This document shows positions 6,902 to 12,977 of a DNA stretch of 12,977 nt, piece after piece (the stretch's first letter is position 1; every line of letters begins with the position of its first letter). The notes under the pieces are model-generated. The model was not told where the DNA came from, made no database searches, and saw nothing but the letters and a program-made list of their open reading frames with translations. The stretch is taken from positions 1 through 12,977 of the forward strand of contig JAMWBX010000005.1 of NCBI GenBank assembly GCA_023818725.1. The letters run 5' to 3'. Source of the stretch: Candidatus Omnitrophota bacterium. GTDB lineage: Bacteria > Ratteibacteria > UBA8468 > B48-G9 > DTJG01. Made by a program: the position numbers and the translations under genes.

Positions 6902-7963
6902 TTGGGTAAGGATGCTATGACGCCTGTTGAAAGGTGGTCAGCAGTTTTAAGCAGGCAGAAACCTGACAGGATTCCTTTATTCTGGAGGGCAACCAGAGAA
7001 ACCCTGATAAGAGTGAAAGAGTATCTGGGTATTTCTGAGAATTCAGAACTTTTTGAGAGACTTCACATTGACGAAATTGTAGTTGTTTTTCCTGATTATG
7101 CAGGACCAAAGGTTAAAGAAGGCTACGATTTTTTTGGATGCGGGTTTAAAGATATTTCCTATGGAGCAGGAGTCTATTCGGAGTGTGTATATCATCCCCT
7201 TGCAGAGTTTGAAACACTGCAGGAAATTAAAAGAAATTATAAATTCCCTTCGATTGATTGGTTTGATTTTTCTGTGATAAGAAAGCAGATTCAGGGAAAG
7301 GAACACCTGCCGATATGGGGAGGAGGAATGGAACCGTTTCTCCGTTATACACAGCTTCGAGGTCTTGAGATGGCGATGATGGACCTTGTGGAAAAACCGG
7401 ATATTGTCGATTATTGCATGGAACAGATATTTCAACTGTATTACAAAATTACAGAGGGTATTTATCAACAGATTCCTGGAAAAGTGCTTTTAACAATGGT
7501 TGCAGAGGATTTTGGTTCTCAGGAATCGCTTTTGTTCTCTCCTGGTTGCATAAGAGAATTTTTCCTTCCTAGAATGAAAAAGATGATGGATCTGGCGCAC
7601 CAGAATGGAGCATATGTAATCACTCACAGCGATGGAGCAATAAGAGACATTATTCCTGACCTGATTGAATGTGGCGTTGATGTTCTTGACCCGGTACAAT
7701 GGAGATGTAAAAACATGGATAGAGCTTCTTTGAAAAAAGATTTTGGCGAAAAAATATGTTTTCATGGTGCAGTGGATAATCAATATACGATGCCTTTTGG
7801 AAGTGTCGAGGAAGTAAAGAAAGAGGTCATTGAAAATATTAAGATTCTGGGTGAAAATGGCGGATATTTTCTTGGTCCATGCCATAACCTTCAGGTCATA
7901 ACTCCCCCGGAAAATATAGTCGCAATGTACGAAACAGCTTATTACGAAGGTAAACAGTATTAA
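6902..7963 (+). CDS. Uroporphyrinogen decarboxylase-superfamily (UROD/MtaA-like) protein
   Basis: This 353-residue TIM-barrel protein belongs to the URO-D superfamily, which includes HemE and the corrinoid or cobalamin methyltransferases MtaA, MtbA and CmuA. The opening MTPVERWSAVL, with KPDRIPLFW following, is typical of the non-HemE members. In MtaA/MtbA-type enzymes zinc is held by His-x-Cys and a distant Cys. Here the first motif reads His242-Ser-Asp244-Gly, while a Cys (Cys327, in GPCHN) is kept in the C-terminal block that ends in TPPENI. The HemE active-site pattern is not seen, so true uroporphyrinogen decarboxylase activity is unlikely. The substrate is unknown. TTG is chosen as start because SD TAGGAG lies 5 nt before it (6891-6896). 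Another possible start is the ATG at 6917. It heads a long operon, with queE starting one base after its stop. Confidence 0.82.
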   Translation: MGKDAMTPVERWSAVLSRQKPDRIPLFWRATRETLIRVKEYLGISENSELFERLHIDEIVVVFPDYAGPKVKEGYDFFGCGFKDISYGAGVYSECVYHPLAEFETLQEIKRNYKFPSIDWFDFSVIRKQIQGKEHLPIWGGGMEPFLRYTQLRGLEMAMMDLVEKPDIVDYCMEQIFQLYYKITEGIYQQIPGKVLLTMVAEDFGSQESLLFSPGCIREFFLPRMKKMMDLAHQNGAYVITHSDGAIRDIIPDLIECGVDVLDPVQWRCKNMDRASLKKDFGEKICFHGAVDNQYTMPFGSVEEVKKEVIENIKILGENGGYFLGPCHNLQVITPPENIVAMYETAYYEGKQY

Positions 7964-7964
7964 A

Positions 7965-8573
7965 ATGCTTGAAATCTGCGAAATCTTTAGTTCCGTTCAA
8001 GGTGAGGGATGGAGACAGGGTATTGCATCGGTCTTTATTCGATTTTTCGGTTGCAACCTGAAATGTAAATTTTGTGATACTCCTTTGGCGTTTAAAAAAA
8101 GGATTCTGATGGATGAGAAGGAAATTATCAATCAGGTCGGGATACTTGCAAAGAAAAAGGCAAGAATTTCTAATGTTGTTATCACAGGAGGGGAACCTTA
8201 TATTCAAGATTTTTCCATGCTTGCGAATCTCTTAAAGAAGGACGGATATTTCGTGGCGGTTGAAACAAACGGCACAATCTGGAGAGAAATAGGTGTTGAC
8301 TGGATTTGTGTTAGCCCAAAAAGGCAGGCAATGAAATTTTTAAAAAATGGTTATGACCCGCGATTTAAAAAAATTGCAGGAGAATTCAAGTATGTTATCG
8401 AGAAGAAAGCAGACATTGACTTTATTGATAGATCTATTACACAACCGGTGATATTACAACCGGTTAATAATGAACTAAGAGTAACAAAAATGTTGTTTAA
8501 TGCGATTAAAAAGTCAGGTGTACCAAACTGGTTTTTTCGACCGCAGCTACATAAAATCCTTGGTGTAAAATGA
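7965..8573 (+). CDS. queE: 7-carboxy-7-deazaguanine synthase (radical SAM)
   Basis: QueE converts 6-carboxytetrahydropterin to 7-carboxy-7-deazaguanine, the precursor of preQ0 and queuosine, using SAM and a 4Fe-4S cluster. The 202-residue product has the radical-SAM cluster motif Cys30-x3-Cys34-x2-Cys37 in CNLKCKFCD and the GGEP motif at residues 75-78. The N-terminal SVQGEG and the C-terminal PQLHKILGVK are typical of QueE. The ATG is one base past the UROD-like stop, and the stop overlaps the queC start as ATGA. No FolE or QueD is seen in the window, so those steps must be encoded elsewhere. Confidence 0.95.
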   Translation: MLEICEIFSSVQGEGWRQGIASVFIRFFGCNLKCKFCDTPLAFKKRILMDEKEIINQVGILAKKKARISNVVITGGEPYIQDFSMLANLLKKDGYFVAVETNGTIWREIGVDWICVSPKRQAMKFLKNGYDPRFKKIAGEFKYVIEKKADIDFIDRSITQPVILQPVNNELRVTKMLFNAIKKSGVPNWFFRPQLHKILGVK

Positions 8574-9226
8574 AATCCGTTGTTCTGATTTCAGGTGGAA
8601 TTGATAGTTATGTTGCAGCTGCTTTTGAAAAGTCGCAAGGAAACAGTCTTTATGCCATGACTGTTAATTATGGGCAGGTGCATAGAAAGGAGATCGAGTG
8701 CGCGCGAAAAATAGGGCAGTTTTTATCAGTTTGTCAACATAGGTTTATTGATGTAGACCTTTCCTGGCTTCCTTCTTCGCTGACGGATAGCAGTTATCAG
8801 GGAAATGCTACATTTTCAGAGATTCCCACAAGTTATGTGCCTGCAAGAAACATAATTTTGTTGTCTCTTGCGACTGCTTATGCTGAATCCATTGATGCTG
8901 ATTTTATAGTGATCGGGGTCCATAGCGTCGATTATTCAGGATATCCTGACTGTAGGCAGGAATTTATCAAGGCTTTTCAAAAGGTTATTGACAGGGGTAT
9001 CAAGAAGAGTGTGGAAGGCGGCAAGATTATTCTAAAAACACCGCTCTTGCTGATGAAGAAATCCGAGATTATAAAGCTTGGACTCAATCTCAAAGTTGAT
9101 TTTTCTCTAAGTTGGTCCTGCTACAGTGGAAGAGAGAAAGCCTGTGGCATTTGTGATTCATGCAGGATAAGGCTTGCCGCATTTTCTGAACTTGGATTGA
9201 AAGACCCCTTAGAGTACGAACAATAA
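8570..9226 (+). CDS. queC: 7-cyano-7-deazaguanine (preQ0) synthase
   Basis: QueC uses ATP and ammonia to turn 7-carboxy-7-deazaguanine into preQ0, directly after QueE. The 218-residue protein has the PP-loop SGGIDS at residues 8-13 for ATP adenylation. It also has a zinc site near the C-terminus: Cys184, Cys192, Cys195 and Cys198, in the ACGICDSC pattern. SYVPARN and the GVHSVDYSGYPDC block are standard QueC motifs. It overlaps queE by 4 nt, so the two enzymes are made together. The fate of preQ0 (queuosine or another 7-deazaguanine) cannot be told from this window, since QueF and Tgt are not here. Confidence 0.96.
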   Translation: MKSVVLISGGIDSYVAAAFEKSQGNSLYAMTVNYGQVHRKEIECARKIGQFLSVCQHRFIDVDLSWLPSSLTDSSYQGNATFSEIPTSYVPARNIILLSLATAYAESIDADFIVIGVHSVDYSGYPDCRQEFIKAFQKVIDRGIKKSVEGGKIILKTPLLLMKKSEIIKLGLNLKVDFSLSWSCYSGREKACGICDSCRIRLAAFSELGLKDPLEYEQ

Positions 9227-9239
9227 GACTTCAAAAAAG

Positions 9240-10037
9240 ATGCAAGAGAAAATTGGACTTTTTGCTTCAAAAAACATTTTCTCAGATGTCGCATATAATG
9301 AACTAAAGAAGATTGGGTTAGTTCCAGTTGTTTTTAGTTTTGGGACAAAGCTGGGTTATCCTGAGGAAGTGGTTATTGCCCCTGGCGATATTGATGGTTT
9401 TGTTCGTTACGCAAAAAAGTTTAGAATAAGAAAAGTCGTTTTTGCCGGTAAAATAGAACCTTCGATATTATTTACCAGCGTGATTTCGGATTCTGGCAGA
9501 AGATTTCTTAATAGAATCGCAAATTTTACTCCTGAAAATATCTTAAGAAGGCTTGCAGATTTTTTGCATGAAAAAGAAATTGAACTTATTCCTCTTACAA
9601 GGGTTTTCAAAAGGCATCTTGCAAAACCGAAAATTTATACAGAATCGAAACCGAGTTCTGTGCAGTGGAAAGATATCTGTGCTGGCTGGAAGATTGCAAA
9701 GGTTATTGCCCGTCATGGAATAGGTCAGGCAGTGGCAATAAAGAATGAGATGGTTATTGCGGTTGAGGCAATTGAAGGTACTGATAGCATGATTAAAAGG
9801 GCAGGCTGTTTTTGCAAAGGTTTCAGCGTGATCAAGGTAATGAAATCCGGTGGAGACGTGAGGTTTGATTTGCCTACCATAGGTCCTGATACGGTCAGAA
9901 ATCTTGCCTGTGCCGGCGGTAAGGCTATAGCGGTTGAGTCAAACAGGTCAGTTATACTTGACCAAGAAAATACAAAAAAAATAGCCGATAAGAACCATAT
10001 TGTTATTGTTGGATTCGAAGGAAAGGAGATAAGATGA
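9240..10037 (+). CDS. lpxI: UDP-2,3-diacylglucosamine pyrophosphatase LpxI
   Basis: LpxI (formerly DUF1009) removes UMP from UDP-2,3-diacylglucosamine to give lipid X, a lipid A step on the cytoplasmic side of the inner membrane. It replaces LpxH in many bacteria. The 265-residue product has the usual size and both typical blocks: AVEAIEGTD at residues 174-182 and an Arg-Phe-Asp-Leu-Pro-Thr-Ile-Gly at 208-215, with GIGQAVAIK before them. It lies 13 nt after queC, and its stop overlaps the next gene as ATGA. No SD is evident, so coupling to queC or the operon is likely. lpxA, lpxD, lpxC and lpxB are absent from the window, although waaA follows two genes on. Confidence 0.93.
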   Translation: MQEKIGLFASKNIFSDVAYNELKKIGLVPVVFSFGTKLGYPEEVVIAPGDIDGFVRYAKKFRIRKVVFAGKIEPSILFTSVISDSGRRFLNRIANFTPENILRRLADFLHEKEIELIPLTRVFKRHLAKPKIYTESKPSSVQWKDICAGWKIAKVIARHGIGQAVAIKNEMVIAVEAIEGTDSMIKRAGCFCKGFSVIKVMKSGGDVRFDLPTIGPDTVRNLACAGGKAIAVESNRSVILDQENTKKIADKNHIVIVGFEGKEIR

Positions 10038-11458
10038 TTATTAAGGAGAATCGCGATGAGATTTTAAGTTATCTTGAAGATTCATCCAATTTTTCGGCAG
10101 GTCGATGTGAAAAGGTTTTTATCCCGGAGAATGAACAGGAGGTGCTGGAAGTTGTAAATTTGTGTAATTCACAAAAGATGCCTCTAACAGTGTCAGGTGG
10201 GGGTACAGGAACCGTGGGTGGCAGGATACCAACAGAGGGCTCTGTAATTTCGGTCGAACGTCTTAACAGAATAATAAGTATCAATGGAAACAGCGCAATT
10301 TGTGAAGCAGGGACAATTATCAATAATTTCCTCCAGGAACTTGAGCGTGCCGGTAAATTTTATCCACCCTTTCCGACTGAAAGGAATGCATTTATTGGTG
10401 GAAATGCTTCAACCAATGCTTCCGGTGAATACAGTTTCAGATTTGGGGCTACCAGAAAATATGTGATGAAAATAAGGATGGTCACAGGCAGTGGAAAGAT
10501 TGTGGAAATTCCCAGAGGTAAATTTCTTGCGGATGAAAGAGGGGTGATTAAGACTGATTTTGCACACTTTGAAATACCCTCTTATCAAACTCCTCCCATT
10601 AAGTGCTCCGCTGGATATTTTTCAGCAAAAGGTATGGATTTGATAGACCTTGTTATTGGTTCAGAGGGTACTCTTGGAGTGATAACCAGTGTGGAAGTTC
10701 TTCTGACAGATAGGCTTCCTGAAAGGTTTATTATGGTTTTTTTTCTTCCATCCGAAGAAAAGATGTTCGATTTTATCTCGGAGGTGAAACACAAATTTAT
10801 TCAGGACATGTATATGCTTGAGTTTTTTGACCGTGCAAGCCTATTTTTTCTGAAAGACGATTTTCCTGAGATACCGTCTGATACCTGTGCATTTTATATT
10901 GAGAGCACAAGTACCACAGAATTGATGGAACAATGGCTGGAAATATCAGAAAAGTATAATGCCAGAGATGTTTGGGTTGGAAGCGACCCCAAAAACTATC
11001 AAAGGTTGATTGACTTCAGACACAGACTTCCTGAAAACATAAATGCCTATTTTCGGAAATTAAAGATTACCAAAATTTCTCTTGATATAGCGGTGCCGGA
11101 GAATAATTTCAGGGAGCTTGTTTCTTTTTACAGAAAGTTTTCAGAAGAATCAGGAATACAGACAGTGCTTTTTGGACATATTGGTGAGAACCATCTTCAC
11201 TTCAACCTTTTTCCTGCTGATGAGAAAGAAAAAAATCTTGCAAAACAAATTTATTTAAGCTGTGTTGAAAAAGCCCTTTCCCTTGGAGGAACAATTGCTG
11301 CTGAACACGGGATAGGCAAGATAAAATATCCATATCTCAGGATGATGTATGGTGACAAAGGTATAAAAGACATGATCAGAATAAAAAAGGTTTTTGATCC
11401 AGATGGCCTGATGGGAAGAGATACCCTTTTCCCTTCAAGTCTTCTTTTTGAAAAGTAA
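10034..11458 (+). CDS. FAD-linked oxidase, GlcD/D-2-hydroxyacid dehydrogenase type
   Basis: This is a 474-residue cytoplasmic-type flavoprotein of the vanillyl-alcohol-oxidase fold. An N-terminal FAD-binding PCMH domain (about residues 20-230) has SGGGTGTVGG from residue 54 and a GSEGTLG block. A C-terminal oxidase domain has HIGENHLHFN (382-391) and AAEHGIGK (residues 422-429, Glu424-His425). Those two motifs match GlcD-type D-lactate/glycolate dehydrogenases. There is no C-terminal iron-sulfur domain and no membrane segment, so the electron acceptor must be a partner or oxygen. The gene overlaps lpxI by 4 nt and waaA by 1 nt, so it is a tight internal member of this LPS stretch. The substrate is unknown; D-lactate, glycolate or a D-2-hydroxyacid related to Kdo or sugar acids are possible. 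Confidence 0.87.
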   Translation: MIIKENRDEILSYLEDSSNFSAGRCEKVFIPENEQEVLEVVNLCNSQKMPLTVSGGGTGTVGGRIPTEGSVISVERLNRIISINGNSAICEAGTIINNFLQELERAGKFYPPFPTERNAFIGGNASTNASGEYSFRFGATRKYVMKIRMVTGSGKIVEIPRGKFLADERGVIKTDFAHFEIPSYQTPPIKCSAGYFSAKGMDLIDLVIGSEGTLGVITSVEVLLTDRLPERFIMVFFLPSEEKMFDFISEVKHKFIQDMYMLEFFDRASLFFLKDDFPEIPSDTCAFYIESTSTTELMEQWLEISEKYNARDVWVGSDPKNYQRLIDFRHRLPENINAYFRKLKITKISLDIAVPENNFRELVSFYRKFSEESGIQTVLFGHIGENHLHFNLFPADEKEKNLAKQIYLSCVEKALSLGGTIAAEHGIGKIKYPYLRMMYGDKGIKDMIRIKKVFDPDGLMGRDTLFPSSLLFEK

Positions 11459-12732
11459 TGCGATACCTCTTTTTTGCAATTTATGATATTTTTTATGCCG
11501 TTGCATTGTCCCTATCTTTGCCTTTTTTCAGAAAAAGGCTTTTTGGAAGAGACAAAAAATATCACGATTTTCTCGAAAGGTTTGGGATTTACAATAAGGA
11601 TTTGTTTAAACCCAGGGATAAAAAAACTATATGGATTCATGCTGTTTCAATCGGTGAATTTCTTGCAAGTCTGCCACTGATATATGAAATTTCACAGAAA
11701 TTGAAAGACAGAAAGATTGTGGTTTCGTGTGTCAGCAGAACTGGTAGAATTATTGCAGAACAGAGGCTTTCTGATGATATAGTTCATGTTTTCGCCCCAT
11801 TTGATTTTTCCTTTTCAGTTCGTAAAGCGGTTTCCATGATAAGGCCAGAGATTTTTATCTCTATTGAAACAGAGTTCTGGCCAAACCTTTTCTTTGCATT
11901 GAAAAGGCGCAATGCATCAATTATTGTTTTGAATGGAAGGTTGTCTGAGAGGTCTTTCAGAAGGTATTCTGCTTTCAAATTTTTCATCAGTCGCACTGTA
12001 AATAAGGTTGACTGCTTTGTTATGCGAAGCCAAAAGGATGCGTACCGAATTATCGATCTTGGTGTTGATAGAAAGAAAGTCTTTATTTCTAAAAGCATCA
12101 AGTTTGATCAGGCATATCTGCTGAGTAAGACAGTAAAAGAAGATATTGAATCGACAATGATTGTTTTTGGTTCAATTCATCGTGGAGAAGAAGAGCCGAT
12201 AGCTGAAATAGTAAAAAAAATCCTTGATAAATATCCGGATGTTTCCATAGTTGTGGTTCCCAGGGCGCTTGATAGGACAAACATTTATCAAATTTTGAAA
12301 ATGAAGGGTATTCAATATGAGAAACTGAGTTGTACATCTTCCAGAAGCCGGGTTCTTGTTGTAGACAGATATGGAATCCTGACCGATTTTTACAAAAAGA
12401 GCAAAATTGTTTTTGTTGGTGGTTCTCTTGTGCCAGCGGGAGGGCAAAATCCCATTGAACCACTTGCATTTCGAAATGCGGTGATATACGGTAAATTCAA
12501 CTGGGATTTTGCAGAGGAATGGAAAAAAATTCTTCAGGCTGGAGGTGGTATCGAGGTCGGCTCATTTGAAGAGCTGGCTGAAAAAATTGAATTTCTTTTA
12601 GGCAATCCACATATTCGTGAAGAAATGGGCGACGCCGGGTTCCGGGTGATTCTTGAAAATAAGGGTGCCACAGATGAAGCACTTGGAATCATCAGGAAGT
12701 TCACAGATTGTTTCTGGGCGGGTTCCGGTTGA
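11458..12732 (+). CDS. waaA: 3-deoxy-D-manno-octulosonic acid transferase
   Basis: WaaA (KdtA) transfers Kdo from CMP-Kdo to the lipid A precursor at the inner face of the cytoplasmic membrane. The 424-residue GT30 protein begins with a hydrophobic anchor (about residues 3-24). The HAVSIGEF block has the predicted catalytic Glu67. ETEFWPN is at 137-143 and the CMP-Kdo-binding GGSLVPAGGQNPIEP is at 321-335. All are diagnostic. The start ATG overlaps the preceding TAA as TAATG (11456-11460), so translation is probably reinitiated. Whether it adds one, two or more Kdo units cannot be told. Confidence 0.96.
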   Translation: MRYLFFAIYDIFYAVALSLSLPFFRKRLFGRDKKYHDFLERFGIYNKDLFKPRDKKTIWIHAVSIGEFLASLPLIYEISQKLKDRKIVVSCVSRTGRIIAEQRLSDDIVHVFAPFDFSFSVRKAVSMIRPEIFISIETEFWPNLFFALKRRNASIIVLNGRLSERSFRRYSAFKFFISRTVNKVDCFVMRSQKDAYRIIDLGVDRKKVFISKSIKFDQAYLLSKTVKEDIESTMIVFGSIHRGEEEPIAEIVKKILDKYPDVSIVVVPRALDRTNIYQILKMKGIQYEKLSCTSSRSRVLVVDRYGILTDFYKKSKIVFVGGSLVPAGGQNPIEPLAFRNAVIYGKFNWDFAEEWKKILQAGGGIEVGSFEELAEKIEFLLGNPHIREEMGDAGFRVILENKGATDEALGIIRKFTDCFWAGSG

Positions 12733-12765
12733 CCCTGCTATGGTTTTCGTATAACATAAATAACT

Positions 12766-12977
12766 ATGGAGAAAGAAAGAAAACTGCTTATCATCTGCAA
12801 GTATTCCTCGATAATATTGATTGTTATATTGATAATTTTTTATGCTGGATACCTGCAGCCGCTTACATCAATAAAAATGCTCTTTCGTTCATCATGGCTG
12901 CTGATGCTTATCTGTGGTGGTTTGCTTTTTTTTGTATTTACACTTGTGGAATATTACTATAAAAAAATCATCGATTA
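12766..12977 (+). CDS. Small two-helix membrane protein, 3' end outside window
   Basis: An ATG at 12766 opens a frame that stays open to the window end (70 residues visible). It follows a stop at 12757-12759 in the same frame, so this is the first start. The product begins with a charged MEKERK and then two hydrophobic stretches, roughly residues 13-29 (ILIVILIIFYAG-like) and 43-62 (LLMLICGGLLFF-like), with basic ends. That suggests a two-pass inner-membrane protein, possibly longer beyond the edge. No family is recognised and no SD is obvious. It starts 33 bp after waaA, in the same direction, so it may be the last operon member or carry its own weak promoter. Confidence 0.6.
   Translation, partial: MEKERKLLIICKYSSIILIVILIIFYAGYLQPLTSIKMLFRSSWLLMLICGGLLFFVFTLVEYYYKKIID

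Noticed and set aside
8441..8464. Two ACAACCGGT copies with 15-nt period in queE
   Set aside because: They encode the repeated QPV of a QueE motif and are explained by protein sequence.
12708..12962. 84-codon frame overlapping the waaA end
   Set aside because: It starts inside waaA, and a different frame (from 12766) has a clearer membrane-protein pattern.
1..12977. CRISPR array, IS ends, tRNA or rRNA
   Set aside because: No evenly spaced repeats, transposase motif or cloverleaf was seen by eye.

Overview
This window looks like chromosome from a Gram-negative bacterium. Lipid A and Kdo genes (lpxI, waaA) imply an outer membrane, and base composition is moderately low in G+C (by eye, not computed). 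Coding is very dense, with many 1-4 nt gaps or ATGA/TAATG overlaps, and TTG starts are used where the Shine-Dalgarno (SD) is strong. The gene mix is a DUF6807 ('PmoA') protein, ThuA, a UROD-type methyltransferase-like protein, PdaD with SpeB, LpxI, and rpsI next to argC. That fits PVC-related or candidate-phylum lineages such as Omnitrophota-like bacteria. The taxon is an inference from gene content and cannot be proved here. I see no mobile element, CRISPR array, rRNA or tRNA.

Left block, + strand (1-5341). A DUF6807 gene cut by the window edge is followed one base later by a xylulokinase, which suggests a carbohydrate-use operon. Next come ribosomal protein S9 (rpsI, probably with its own promoter inside the end of xylB), argC (arginine biosynthesis), a GmhB-type HAD phosphatase and a ThuA-family protein. 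These last four genes are tightly packed. thuA converges on the next block with only 4 bp between the stop codons.

Middle block, - strand (6771 down to 5346). pdaD (pyruvoyl-dependent arginine decarboxylase) and speB (agmatinase) form a two-gene unit making putrescine from arginine by way of agmatine. It starts at a clear sigma70-type promoter and a near-perfect SD with a TTG start.

Right block, + strand (6902-12977). A 130-bp divergent regulatory region also carries a promoter with an extended -10 reading rightward. It drives a UROD-superfamily protein with an unusual His-Ser-Asp-Gly motif, then queE and queC (7-deazaguanine/preQ0 synthesis), lpxI (lipid A), a GlcD-type FAD oxidase, waaA (Kdo transferase), and the start of a small two-helix membrane protein cut by the window end.

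All genes except the last belong to known families, and I found no clearly new system. The best leads are the FAD oxidase embedded between lpxI and waaA, the Zn-site variant UROD protein fused by operon to queuosine-type genes, the DUF6807-xylulokinase coupling, and the divergent control region between polyamine synthesis and the large operon.
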